Assembly (NCBI GenBank): GCA_013115145.1
Contig: JAAPAO010000017.1
Span: forward strand, 1-64,000
Origin: Perkinsus chesapeaki
Lineage: Eukaryota; Perkinsozoa; Perkinsida; Perkinsidae
DNA length: 64,000 bases
Direction of reading: 5' to 3'
Shown here: piece after piece, positions 46,978 to 59,170 of the stretch
Layout of the letters: each line of letters starts with the position of its first letter
Numbering within the stretch: position 1 is the stretch's first letter
Notes under the pieces: generated by a model
What the model was told of the DNA's origin: nothing
The model's input: only the letters and a program-made list of their open reading frames with translations
Databases searched by the model: none
Made by a program: the position numbers and the translations under genes

Positions 46978-49900
46978 ATGTCATCTCAACCACCACGTAT
47001 TGGCGGTGGTCTTTTTTCGAAACGGCCAGGTCAGGCATCTCGCCCCCCACCACCACACAAGGATGAAGGTGCTGAATCTAACACCATTGCTGCTCGGTCC
47101 TGCGGGTCGAGTAACATACATCCTGCCGGGGAGAGCAATGGCAGTCATATGGACGAGGCCAGGAGTGATAAAATAAAGGATGATCAAACGCAAGCCGAGG
47201 TAGTCTGGGAACAACTTGGAAGAGCCGATCGACTCAGAAATGACCTCAGCGCTGTGTAGTGCCACAAACTGGCATTCTGCGACTTCACGGTATCCCTATT
47301 TGCCAGGTTACTCCCTCGGCTGCTGCTGCACCACTCACACTGCCAACGGCCTCACCCTCGGCAGTGGGAACTGCTGAGTCACTGTTCTCGCCGACTGGTT
47401 CCGGCGGCTTCCTAGGGGATGCCACTGACCCTTTTACAAGTGTTGGTAGTAACCAGAATGTGCCCAAGGGAAGCGAGTCCGGCCACTCATCGACTCGGCA
47501 GTCCGCGGACACATCTCCTCCTCCTCCTCCACCACCCCCACCAGAGGAACATTCCGCCCCTCCTGAAGGAAAAGGCGGTACCGAGGAGTCCACCGTGACC
47601 ATGCCCAGTCTGGACCATGCAGAGCAGCGTGCAGCATCGGCGGCGGCGGACTCGGTTTTAGTGTCGCTGCGGTCTGTGATTGGCGACAGTAGTGACGAGT
47701 CTTCGGTGGATGAAAGGAATAAGGCGATATCGGCGGAGCTACCTGCCACCGATGTGGACGGGGATAGGACGAATCGCTCAGGAATAGCTCGACATCCTCC
47801 GGCTCACAGGGCTCCCGAAGCCATCAAGGCCAGCTCCAATCCGTTTGAGTCGGCAGCAATGCCTGTGTCACCACAGAAGACGGTATCAGTACGGTCGGGA
47901 GTGACATCTCCAAGATATGTTAACCCTTTCCCAGAGGAGATGCATGTAAAGAAGGATGAGACACCCACACAAACCGAGGCTCAGGGGAAGAACGCAACAG
48001 CAACTGTTGCTGCTGTTCCGAGAGGCGGGCAGATGAAACACCCATCTCTCCGGCATGTTCCAGAGCCTGTGAAGGCCAGCTCCAACCCCTTCGGCGTGGC
48101 CGTGGCCCGTCTAAGAGTCGACTCCGGATCTCTGAGCAGCCCTGGAGTTACCTCTCCAAGATATGTTAACCCCTTCCCTGTGGAGATGCACAAATCGTTG
48201 GGCTCGCCGCGGTCAGGTGTGGTCATGCCTCCTCATCCATCCTTCGGGGCGTCGATTGACAGTGGTGAGAGTAACGCCTATCAACATGCCCATCAGGCAC
48301 TGGATGCCAAGGCACTATTTGCTGAAGATGATTGGGCTACTTTTTTACCGGGGCAGCAGAGCTACGAGCACCAGCAGCAGGGAAGTGAGCCCAAGGCTGG
48401 CGTGAAGGGCCAGGCCGCTGGCTCAGTAGTGGGAGAGAAGGAGGCTTTCAATGTAATAGGAGAGAGGAGGAGAAAGGAGGAGGAGGTCTCTGATGATAAT
48501 GGTGGTCATGCTTTTACTGTTGAACCTCCCAAGGCAGTAGCCACGGTCGAACCTCCAAAGGCAGCCACGGTCGAACCTCCAAAGGCAGCTACGGTCGAAC
48601 CTCCAAAGGCAGCTACGGTCGAACCTCCAAAGGCAGCAGCCCCGGTCGAACCTCCAAAGGCAGCTACGGTCGAACCTCCAAAGGCAGCAGCCACGGTCGA
48701 ACCCCCAAAGGCAGCTACGGTCGAACCTCCAAAGGCAGCAGCTACGGTCGAACCTCCCAAGGCAGCTACGGTCGAACCTCCGAAGGCAGCTACGGTCGAA
48801 CCTCCAAAGGCAGCAGAAACTGTCGAGCCCCCAAAATCAGCAGCTACGGTCGGACCTCCAAAGGCAGCAGCTACAGCGGTACCTTCCTCGGTGCCCTCGA
48901 TTAGCAGCCCAGGTGTACCTACGGCAGCATCCCTATTCGAGGATTCAGCTTCACCTATTGATTTTATGAGCGGTGGGCGCGGTCAGGCTATGAGCTTCAG
49001 TTCATTAATACATAGCGGAGAGGACGTAGATACTGTGCCTAAACAGGATCCTGGTATGGAAGCATCACCACCTGGACAGTCATCCGAACCACCTATGGCT
49101 GTGGCCCCGCTGGCTTCTTTAGTGCCTGAGCCGCCCATGCGACCTCCAGCACCGTCATCACCTCCAGCTGCAGCAGCGGCGGCGGTCACTTCGCAGGTTG
49201 GGACCACTACTGCCTCTCCCGTGCCAGCTATTGGGAAGAAGGATGATAGGAATGGCTGCGGTGTGGTATTTGGTTTTGGTGGTAAAGTATTTGAAGTGTT
49301 GGGCGGTAGTGATGTGAAGGGTGTACCCTTCCCTCCAGCAGCCATGGAGGATCTTGCCTCCTACCCGGGCCCGTTCACCGCAAGCACTCCTAGATATGTG
49401 GTGCAGCAGTACTGCCATCGAATGCTCAGCTCCTCGACTGGTGATGAGCAAGTCCTATGGCGGCTCTTGTCGGCCTTCGCTGATGATCATGATGCCGCGG
49501 CGCTCAACAGCAGAAGCAGGCGTGACCTGGCATGTGCTGCTCTCAGAGGGAACGAACCTCACCCCGCTCAGGACTCACTGGTCCGACTATGTTGGGCGGC
49601 CACGGATGATGCTGAGTGGCAAAGATTTGTGGAGAGCGAAACCGAGGAGGTCGATTGGGCAGGTGTACTGGCCTTGGCCTCGACTCAAGGGGCTGACAAG
49701 TTCCGCCAGTTCATGTCGATCTACGCCACTAAGGGACTTGCCACTGCTGCTGCCAACAAGGACGCCACGGAGAGCCCAGCCAGGCCGCTACTGCGACTGG
49801 TTATAGAGTCCTTTACGGGTCAAGGCTCCATGGATGATATGGGACCCAAGACGCTGGACCTCTGGCCGGTAGCGGCAGCCTTGTTGCTGAGGATGGGTGC

Positions 49901-51768
49901 AGAGGACCGATCCGCGCTAGGGCTCCGAAGGCTCGGGGACTCCCTTATGCAGGCCGGTCGTGTGGCCGCAGCCGATGTCTGCTATATGCTGTGTAAAATG
50001 GTTAGCGGAGCGAAGCAACTGTTTGATCCCGTCGATGACCCCAACGCTGTTATGTGTATGCTACTGGTGGACCATCGAGATATCTCGCAACTCAGCCGCA
50101 TTCTCCAGCCCCAAGCTCTCCAAGCCTCGGAGGTCCTGGAGTATCTCGGCGGCAACTCGGAGGTCGAGCCCTCACTAGTCCCATTCAAGTTCGCATATGC
50201 CCAACGGTTGGCGGAATGTGGTTTGCTCGGCCAGGCGTCGGCCTACTATCAGCAGGTCTACGGTTTTATGAAGTCCCAGCCGCCGACAAGGTACTCGAAG
50301 CAGCTTAGGAGTCTTGTGGTGGACTTCGGCAAGAGGCTGGACCTGCATAGAAAATACGTTACCGAGGCGGAGCTCTGCGCGTCTGACTACAAGTTGGACG
50401 AGTCTGACTATCGCGGTGCGCGGATATGGAGTGGCATCAAGTCTCTGGCTGGAGGAGGATCCCGTCAGACGACACCAGAGAGCACGTGGGCCAAGGTAGT
50501 AGGGAGCAGCGTGGGCTGGGTAGTATAAAGTATATATTTTTCAGCCTGTCCAAACATCATCGATAACGCCTCATCAGCAGCAACAACCTACTGATCAACT
50601 AGAGAAGAAGATACCACCACCACTGGTACAGGTGCCTTCGACGGCACAGCCGGCGGCGGTGAGCATGGTCCAGCAGCGGCCAGAGGGGCAGCAGGCAGTG
50701 TATCATGGACAGGGTGGACATCCAGTTCATATGGATGAGAATGCTAACCCATTCGCTCATACTGCACACACTCACCCATCACAGCCCCCACCGCCACCAT
50801 CGACGACAAGCCATCCAACGCCACCGGTGGTGGCACCCCTACCAGTTCAGACAGCTGCCCACTACGGTCAGAGTCCAGCTGCCAGCCGAGGATCATGGTC
50901 TTCGGGAGCTCCCGTTCCCCACACTGCACCGGGGCCAATCCAGGGTGGAAGCAGCAGCAGAAGAGCCTACACTACCGGTCATGGCTACAGCAGCAGCCGT
51001 GACTCCCTGCCTGGTTCTGGCAGCCTTGTGTCTCCTGTGGCCAGCCACGCAGCCCCCACTGGTTTCGGTACATCTATGGCGCCTATCAATCCAGCTCTTC
51101 AGAGCGGGGTTACGCCCTACCCACCTCGACAGCAGCAGCAGCAGCCTTCTGTGGCATCACCATCTCAAGGTGTGGCTTCCCCCTCTGGTCCCGCTCATCG
51201 TTTGCCTAGTGGTGCTTTTTCCAATGCTGGTATGGCTAGCCCCCAGCCTCCATCGGCCACCGGACCTCAGCCAACCTTCTTTGGTGCCCAACAGCAGCAG
51301 CAACCACCTTACAGTGGCAGTCAGGAGTTCATGCCGCCACCAGGAGGCAGGCCACCGCTGATACCTCCGAACCAGCAGTGGGGAGCGAGGCCGGCCCCGG
51401 TTCGAACCCCGGCGAGGGAATCCCATAATGAGCATCACTCGGATGCGTTCGAGTCTGCAGGGAAGTATCTCGGTGGGATTCTCGGTGGGCTGAAGTCGGC
51501 CGTTGCTGGTATCTCCGAATCTATCTCCGGTCCGTCCCAGCCCGAGGGTGACCCCTATGCCATAGGAGAGGAGAACACATTTTATTATGATGAAGTCCGA
51601 AAGGAATGGCGACAGCGTGGCCAGCCGGAGGGTCAGATCCCGCCAGCTGTCGCGGCGGCCCCACCGCCACCAGCGGCCCCACTGGCTCCCCCACCCACTG
51701 GTTTCGCTCCAACTCAGAGGCGACAGTACACTCAGGGCAACTATGTTGATATTATGCGCTTTGGCTGA
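46978..51768 (+). CDS. Sec16 homolog, ER exit-site scaffold
   Basis: Large scaffold (about 1,500 residues) that organises COPII budding at ER exit sites. ATG 46978 (MSSQPPRIGGGLFSKRPGQA) is spliced at about 47200-47306 into a long exon. The disordered N-terminal half has Pro-rich runs, twice-repeated SPRYVNPFPxEMH motifs and a VEPPKAA tandem repeat. The central conserved domain starts near VVFGFGGKVFEVL and YPGPFTASTPRYVVQQYCHR and runs through LWRLLSAFADDHDAAAL, RPLLRLVIESFTGQ, RLGDSLMQAGRVAAADVCYM and FKFAYAQRLAECGLLGQASA then YYQQV, the helical ACE1-like Sec13-binding region. A 49-nt intron follows WAK. The C-terminus is Pro/Gln-rich, then NTFYYDEVRKEWRQRGQ and NYVDIMRFG, matching the Sec16 C-terminal motif. 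Confidence 0.87.
48520..48875 (+). repeat. VEPPKAA-coding tandem repeat in Sec16
   Basis: About fourteen 24-27-nt units encoding VEPPKAAT or VEPPKAAAT; units are nearly identical at DNA level apart from an optional extra Ala codon and edge variants (VEPPKSA, VGPPKA). The near-identity implies recent expansion or homogenisation. Confidence 0.9.
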
Positions 51769-51917
51769 TTGGCATCGCTGATGGAGTTATGTAACCATTA
51801 TATTACCATCTACGGCCATTGGTCTGGTCTACTGCCTGGGTCGTAATAAGTTTGATGAAATCCTTACTAGATCATCACATTGGCTTGTGTTTTGGTAGTC
51901 ATATCAGGGGAAGGTAG

Positions 51918-54900
51918 ATGGACTTTTTAAAAAGGATAAATGATATCTTAGATGCTGCTGATGCCGAGGCTGATGCTGACGAGGGTGCCTCCCCCAACAG
52001 CAGCAGGAGGAGCAAAGGAACGGTAGTGACTGGGAGAGCCCCTGGACTGGCATGGAGATGATACTTAGGACCATGGCCCAACTCAGGCAGAGGATAGTGC
52101 AAGGGCAGCTGAGGTGGTGCCGGTAGTGAGTGCATCAGTCCGCTGCTGCCATGAGGATTCAAGGTGTCGTCCACTTCAGGTTGAGAGCAGCGGTAGGTCC
52201 GCATGGATGACCAGTGGATCATCCTGGGTTAAAGGGATATCCAACAAAGCTTCTGCAGCTCTGCAAAATATGGGCACTCCATCACCCCCTGGAAAGGCAG
52301 TCTCATTGGGCTCGTATCCTCCAACAGGGTCCTCTCCAGTGGTGCCAGACCATCTGTTCGGCTCGGCTGCGGCGGCGGATGAAGATCTCCTAGAATGGGA
52401 GAGCGAGGCAGCCACCTCTACGTGGAGGCCGAGTAGGGATTCAACAGTGCCTAAGTCATCGACGCCTACTGTCACTGCTAGTGACGTATTCGGTGGAGTA
52501 GCTCCGGAGGCTGGACGAATGGTGTCGGCAGAGGAGGAAGGAAGCGATGAGGAAATAGGGGTTAAGGGAGCGGTGAAGGAGCCTTTGGGGGGAGGACAAG
52601 AGATAGAGCAGGCTCCTCAGCCACCACAAGGCAGGCCAGAGGAGATAGAGCAGGCTCCTCAGCCACCACAAGGCAGGCCAGAGGAGATAGAGCAGGCCCC
52701 TCATCCACCACAAGGCAGGCCAGAGGAGATAGAGCAGGCCCCTCAGCCACCTCAGGGCAGGCCAGAGGAGATAGAGCAGGCTCCTCAGCCACCACAAGGC
52801 TTGCCAGAGGAGATAGAGCAGGCCCCTCAGCCACCACAGGGCAGGCCAGAGGAGATAGTGCAGGCTCCTCAGCCGCCACAGGAGAGCATTGATCCTGGAA
52901 AGGAGGCTCATAGGTCGTCAGATAAGGGCTGCTCTGTACCGGACAGTAAGGGAGTCGAACTTCCTAATGAACCAAGTACGACTAAGCCTGCTATCATACA
53001 CCCACTCACCCTGGTTGATACTGCCGCTGCTGTTCTTCGACCACAGCCTCCACCACCACCAGTAGCCGACTCAGATGGATACGGTTCATCGACTGTGCTC
53101 TTCGGTGAAAAGTCTGATGATGACCAGTCCGGCTCGAGTGCCCGAGGGGAGGGTAACGTAGTCGAAGAACCCCATCTGGAAGAGAGCGGTGGTGGCGATG
53201 ATGATGATGATGCCACACGGTCGCCTCCGCCCCCGCCGCCGTTGCCCGATACGACGGATGAGAGTCCCTCTCTGTCCACTACACCAAGGCTGACTACATC
53301 TGAGGCATCTTCAGAGGACAAAGCCGTAGAGCCACCGACAGCTGGCGGCGGCGGCGGTGATCACACTCCAGGCGGCAGGACTGGTAGGAGAGTAGTGAAT
53401 ATAATGGTATCGGACTGGGAGTGTGTAGATGAGCGTAGCGGTGATTCCTCGGGCAGCAGTCTTGGAAGTCGAGTGATGGTGGAAGAGAATACAAGGATGT
53501 TGTTGGAGAAGGCAGAGGTAAAGTGAGGGGGAGGGGGTCATGGTTATGGATACTTGAACTGCTGTAGGATTGTAGGATTAGATGTCGGCCATGTTGTGCA
53601 ATTTGTCCCATTTACTATTATACTATACAATAGTGTATATCATTACTATTGCGGATATATTGAATTTCGATATAAATCTAGCTCGCTTGGATTGAACCTT
53701 ACAAGTACCGCAGTTCCTCCCTTAGACACTCGAGAGGCTTCTGGCCGACTCCAAGTCGAGGCTGAATGACCTTGAGAAGGCCTTCCATTTGAAGGATGAA
53801 GAGCTAGATGATCTCCAACGTACCTATGCAGATGAGATAGCCAAGACGGTCGGCCGCGGAGATGGGTAGGTCCTGGGTAGGTCCGGCTAGGGTCGACTGG
53901 TCGGATAAGGTCACTACAGAGCCTTAGAAGGGAGATGCAAAGGCTCCGTCAGAGATGCGTCGATCTGCAGGAGGAGCTACAGCGGCAGATGAGAGGATCG
54001 GAGAGGGACGTTGAAGCGGCCAGACAGGAAATGGAGGGAGAGGTAGGCCTGTGGAGGAGGGCTCCATGTCCCTGGCATGGTCTTCTCAGTTGGCGCTGCT
54101 GCTCGGGCAGAAGGACACTCTTGTGACCGATCTAAAGGCGCAGTTGAAGACCGAGAAAGGCAGGCCCTTTTTGGAAACATTTTCGCTTTCAAACGACTCC
54201 TGATTCAGGTCGCTCCACTCAGCTGGAGACTGATCTGACGGCAGCACGTAGCAAGTGCCAGAGCATGTACCCGGGCAGAGGAGAAGGGATTTGGGGTGGG
54301 GAAGTTGGCTTTCAGGGACGCCAGCTCATCAAGCGAGATAACTAAACTTCGGCGGGAACTTGGCGACTACTCCGAGGCCAATGCTGAGCTGAAGAATGCG
54401 TAGGTCGGTGAAGGCTGGTGAGCTGCAGGATCTTGACAGATACGCAAACGCTAATGCTGAGGTGGAGAGGCTGTCGGCAGCGATGGCTGAGGGCAGTAAG
54501 AGAAGTGAGGAGATGGAGAAGTCTCTGGCCGATGCTGAGCTCCGGGCTGAGGTAGGCAGTGCTGCGTAGTAGAGCAGGCAGCAGCAGGCAGCTATAGTAT
54601 ATATAAAGTTACTATAGACTCGGGATGTTGGGGATAGACATGACACTAATAGGATACTTCTAATAGAGGATTTCAGCTCAGGGAGCGCAGGTAGTTGAAT
54701 AAAGATGAGGAGAACTTGCTTAAAATGGATGTTATTAAAGTACCAGCCTTTTTTATGTCAATAATGAGTCACTTAGCATCTTTATCCCTTGTCACGCCTC
54801 CCTCTCAGAATGCCTCTACGGAGTCGGCCAAGCTAGCTCAACAAGTTTTCGAACTCCAAACAAGTCTTCATGAGAAGGACTTCGCAGCAGCCACATCTGA

Positions 54901-55865
54901 GGCAGTGGCGTCGGCCAAGAAGCAAGCCTCAGATCTCGAGGTGACCAAGTCCCCCATGCCCAGTGGCACCTAATTGCCTTCAGGAATCTTTAAAGGACAA
55001 GACGTCCGCCTTAGCACGAGCAGAAGAGGAGCTACGGCAGGCCAGCAGCCGAGCCGAAAGCGACAAGCAGCGGTACATGTCTGCCCCTGCTGTTGTAGCA
55101 GCCATACACTGTCATCTTTAGGTTGATGTCTCGGATAGCGTCTCTAGAGTCTGAGCTTGATTCAACGAAGGCGAGCCTTGCCAACCAAGCCTCTCCACCA
55201 GACACGGATTTACAAGTAGCCTCCAAATCTGCGCATGCGTGCAGATACCAGAATCAGGATACCATCTCTCGGTTGCAAAGAGGAATGACCCAAGCCGCTC
55301 AGGGGCACGTTCGAGAGGTAGAGGTGCTCCAAAAACGGTAGGCGTGTCCGGTACTACAATGATCGGCACTGGTGGTTGGTATCAGGATCTCGGAGAAGGA
55401 CCGGAGAATAGAGGCTCTGGTGTGTGAGGTTAACACCTATCGTAACGAACAGCAGGATACGTCTACGTATAAGGTAAGCCGTCATACCGTAACTTCCGCA
55501 AATAATCTAACTTTAGCAATCTGGCCGTCGATTGAGCGAGATGGAACTTGGCGAGATGTCACCAGTTGGTACGCCAACTATAGGAAGAAACAAACGGATA
55601 AGAGATGGTATCCCTGCGTCACTCGCCACGAAATTGCAAGGTTCATTCAGGCATGGTAGAGCTAAGGCCCAACCGCGGGTCGCCGGTCCTAAAGCTGATC
55701 AACGAGATCGACTCTGTGTGTCGAGGATTGGTCCGACAACTCCTTCGATCACCGTTTGCTAGGGTTCTTCTACTCCTTTACTTCATAGCGTTACATGTCT
55801 GGGTCCTGCTCGTGCTGCAGTGGTCCATCCGAGATAGAAACCAATCAGGAGGAGGCGTCCACTGA
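51918..55865 (+). CDS. Golgin-84-like tail-anchored coiled-coil protein
   Basis: Golgi tether candidate. ATG 51918 gives MDFLKRINDILDAADAEADA; spliced segments then give ESSGRSAWMTSGSSWVKGIS and a long acidic, Pro-rich region with 14-residue repeats. From 53726 many small exons encode coiled coil: LERLLADSKSRLNDLEKAFH, REMQRLRQRCVDLQEELQRQ, SEITKLRRELGDYSEANAEL, DRYANANAEVERLSAAMAEG, MSRIASLESELDSTKASLAN and SEKDRRIEALVCEVNTYRNE. The last exon ends INEIDSVCRGLVRQLL then RSPFARVLLLLYFIALHVWV then LLVLQWSIRD, which matches the golgin-84 C-terminal anchor order (R-x-P-x-ARV, then LHxWVxxVL). Several coil exon joins between 53.7 and 55.6 kb are uncertain. CASP-type golgins are an alternative. Confidence 0.75.
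52602..52890 (+). repeat. 42-nt minisatellite in golgin gene
   Basis: Seven copies of a 14-codon unit (EIEQAPQPPQGRPE) with one or two substitutions each (QAPHPP, QGLPE, EIVQ). Codon-level identity is high, indicating recent tandem amplification. Confidence 0.9.
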
Positions 55866-56021
55866 TGATGTTACATTTTAACCCGAGATACACTTACCAT
55901 TCCTGCCAAGTGAACTTTATCAGCATACCTCTGGTAGTTGCGTTGAGTCGTCAAGCTCCTCCCTCGTCATTGCAGCACCCTTTTTTACACTTTTTCCATC
56001 AGTTTATTCCGTCCTCCGTTC

Positions 56022-58562
56022 ATGCTCAACACAGAGTTTCCAGAGCAAGAACTGGCCGTGAGGAATTTGGTATCCCCTCTACTCTCTCTGCCACTGTTCA
56101 TCCCTGCGTGCCAGGTCCTTTCTGTATGTGATCTGAAACAGCACGGCGATGCCCCACAGGCCCGAGCAGCGGGAAGAGCAGCCACTATTGGGACCAGGTG
56201 AGACCATCGACGATGATTTCTCCTCCCACTTGCCTTGTAGAATGTATCTCTTCGGTGGCGCAGATGACCGGAGATGTTTTGGAAACGACGGCGAGGTGAT
56301 CATGCGAACTCCGGAGCGTCGCTGTGGCGTATACTGCTACGGTTCAGATTCATTTGTTGGAGATTGAACAGATGAAGTGGACAAGGCTTCAGGGAACGGG
56401 AGATCTCCCTAAAGCACGCTTCGGCCACACACTTCATGTACTTAAAAATGCACCTTCCCGGGATCGAACCCGCGCCTCCGGCTTCCAGGTCATTTCCGAT
56501 ACGGACTTGCTGCTTTTCGGTGGACTTTGTACCGCGGAAGGCTCTACTTGCCATCCTGAGTTTCTCGGTCCGAATGCTCCTGCGTGGAGCCACGGTGCCG
56601 CGGAGCCCTCAGCTGACCTCTATATCTTCAACACCAGGTCAGCTGCTGCCATTCACCCGTCTCTCACTTCCCCTCAGGACTCTAGTTTGGTCTCGTCCGA
56701 CCCTTACTAGCTCCGACTGCCCTTCCGGCCGTTACCTGCATTCCAGCGCTGTGGTGAGCCCCTTAGGATCTCAACAGCTCACTGAGTCTAAGTCAGGCGG
56801 GAGAGAACCTTGTTGTGTACGGTGGTTTGGCTGCCAGCGGCGAGCCCAATGGTGAGGTGTGGGTCCTCAACCTGTCCACTTGGCACTGGCAGAAGGTCAG
56901 TGTTGCTGTCCCTGAGAGGATGACGATCGGTGGTCAGATGTCGCCATCTATAGCTCTTCCGCCAGCCTTCGGTCATGCTATGGCCACCTTTAACAAGGAT
57001 ATTTACTCTTTTGGCGGCAATTACGGCGATGAGGACGAGGGAGAGAACCTCAACGAACTCTACAAGTTCAGTATCAAATCGGGGAACTCCGTACAGGTAG
57101 ATCCGCACAGGTTCGATCCCGGCATGATGTATTTCAAGGTCTCAATTTGCGACATTAATAACTCTACCGCACCCTGCCAGCGTCGATTCCATTCCATGGA
57201 CGTCATTGCCGGAAGGTGTCCCATCCCAGTCGATTCCTCCTTCACATGATTTCTCAGGCTCTACGTCCTCGCCGGGGCCTCCTCCCCCTCCTCGACAAAC
57301 TTCACCGATCTCTATGTGTAAGCCAAAGCCGTCGTTAAGATATTCGAGGCCGTCCTGGTCAGGTATGACACGGTGGCCAGTCGATGGTCGAGGCCCCTTT
57401 ACGATGGTTCGCCAATTGCGCTGAGGGCTCATACAACCACAGTGCTGCACGACAAGCTCTTGATCTTCGGAGGCGTCAGGTGAACTTGGCAAGGCAGCAG
57501 CAACCGATTGCCAGCTGTCCTCGGCAGGGATAAACCCGGCTCCGATGAAGTGCGCATCTCCAAGAAGCTGTTCTTCCTCAACGTATTGGAGATAAAGGAG
57601 GGCGCAGTAAGGCCGGCCAGAAGAGCGGTTTGGCCCTCGGATACCTCTCTTTAGACGGAGGGCGATTTCAAGTTCAAGCTGGTGTCGGTGGGCGACTCTG
57701 GTGTCGGCAAGTCCTGCCTCCTCACTCGCTTTGTCAATGACGTTTACTCTGACTTCCACGTCTCCACAATCGGTGTTGATTTCGTAAGGCCATCTTTCCT
57801 TGTAGGATTCCCTGAATGTGTTCTATCAGAAAACCGTGGTGACCATGGTAAAGGGTCGTCTAGTGAAGCTCCAGCTGGTAGGGGCATCTGACCGCCACTT
57901 GGAAATGCTTCCGTTTCAGTGGGACACGGCTGGGCAGGAGCGTTTCTCTGTGGTAACTGGCAACTACTACCGCAACGCAGATGGATTCGTTCTAGTGTAC
58001 GACGCGACGAGCAAAGTATCACTGAGCCGCTGCTCTCCCATGTCGCAACCCCCCTCCCTTCAGAGCTCATTCGATCACATAGACCAATGGCTCTCGCAAA
58101 TCCAGCAGCATCATGATCTTGGCCCAAACACTATAAAAATATTAGTTGGTAAATCTTAGCTCCAACCGTGACTGATTCATTTTATGTTGTTTAGGTAACA
58201 AGTATGATCTGTCGTCTGAAGTAGTGATCACCGAATTCGAGGGCGAAAAGAAGGCAAAACAGATCGGTGCGTTTTTCGTGGCCGCCTCTGCGAAGACGGC
58301 CAGCAATGTCGACTTAGCATTTTTAACGGGTACACAGCCTCTCCTAATGCGATACTGTAACAGTCTTCTGTAAGGTGCACAAAAGCTGGTTGAAATGCGT
58401 CGTGAACAGCAACAGGCGCAGCAGCAGGTTAGCGCTCCATCGGCTACCCCGTTTCATTCCTTCTGTTTGCCTCAGCGAAATAACGTCCAGCGGCTTCAAT
58501 TGGAGAGCGGCGAGCCCAGCGCTTCGACAAATTTCTGTACTCAATCTTGCGCTACACGTTAG
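56022..58562 (+). CDS. Kelch-repeat protein fused to a Rab1-like GTPase
   Basis: N-terminal kelch propeller: [20 protein letters not shown] then [24 protein letters not shown] then [61 protein letters not shown] and [14 protein letters not shown], ending [16 protein letters not shown] 48-nt GT-AG intron (57607-57654) joins this in frame to [20 protein letters not shown] (P-loop), then HVSTIGVDF (switch I), [13 protein letters not shown] (G3), [24 protein letters not shown] (G4, across an intron) and ASAKT (G5). The Rab half has no ATG; a TAG immediately precedes its first exon in frame. The C-terminus, [10 protein letters not shown], lacks a standard CC/CxC prenylation motif. The start at 56022 is tentative. 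Introns 56438-56488 and 57097-57138 carry T-arm-like cores. Confidence 0.82.
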
Positions 58563-59170
58563 CTCTGGTATCATTTGATCTCAATGGGAGTTTTTTCTGA
58601 TTCATCACTGTTGAGTTCTCAAAGTAACTCGGGGGAAGTTTCGCATCCCGAACATGGGAAGAAAACGTGGCACATTAACCAACGGAAACAGAATATTCTG
58701 CCGAAAGGCGATAACAATACGGCCGACGTTTCTACTACGCCGCAGCTGTAAACCCCCCTCGATGACATACCCAGGTTTTTCAAGGCCTTCTCGTCGACAA
58801 ATGAGCGTAAGAGTCCGAAGCGTTGTAGCATTCTACAACATAACCGATTTTCGACGACTCAAAAACACAAATCTTTGAGCGAAGACAAGACGCACCACAG
58901 CCATTGTCATGGAATAACAATCTCACGCCCAAAGCCACTGCTCTGTGTGCTCTGCATCGCTTGATATCCGAACCACCTAAAAACACCGGCACCTCGTGAT
59001 AATCCGGTCATAGGGGGATAAGTCTTACAGTCGTGTTTGGTAACGCTCTAGTCTGTCTCTAATGCCGATGCTTGGCGCCATGGATGCACTGAAAGCATGA
59101 CGCAGTTAAGATAGGAGCGAGTATGCCTCATCGTGCCTCTGGTGGCTTGAAGTTCTCTCAAGTAGAGCAG
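58563..59170. other. Convergent intergenic region
   Basis: Between the kelch-Rab gene (+) and the coiled-coil gene (-). ORFs here have no domain and overlap on opposite strands. No repeat was recognised. Confidence 0.4.

Noticed and set aside
48506-48760. Minus-strand ORF of GGSTVAAF repeats
   Set aside because: Mirror of the VEPPKAA repeat of Sec16 on the other strand.
51395-51425. B-box-like GGTTCGAACCCC in the Sec16 C-terminal region
   Set aside because: It lies in a long uninterrupted Sec16 reading frame with no good GT-AG pair round it, so it is probably chance coding sequence.
52456-52911. Minus-strand Leu/Trp-rich repeat ORF
   Set aside because: Antisense shadow of the golgin Pro/Glu repeat; looks membrane-like only through composition.
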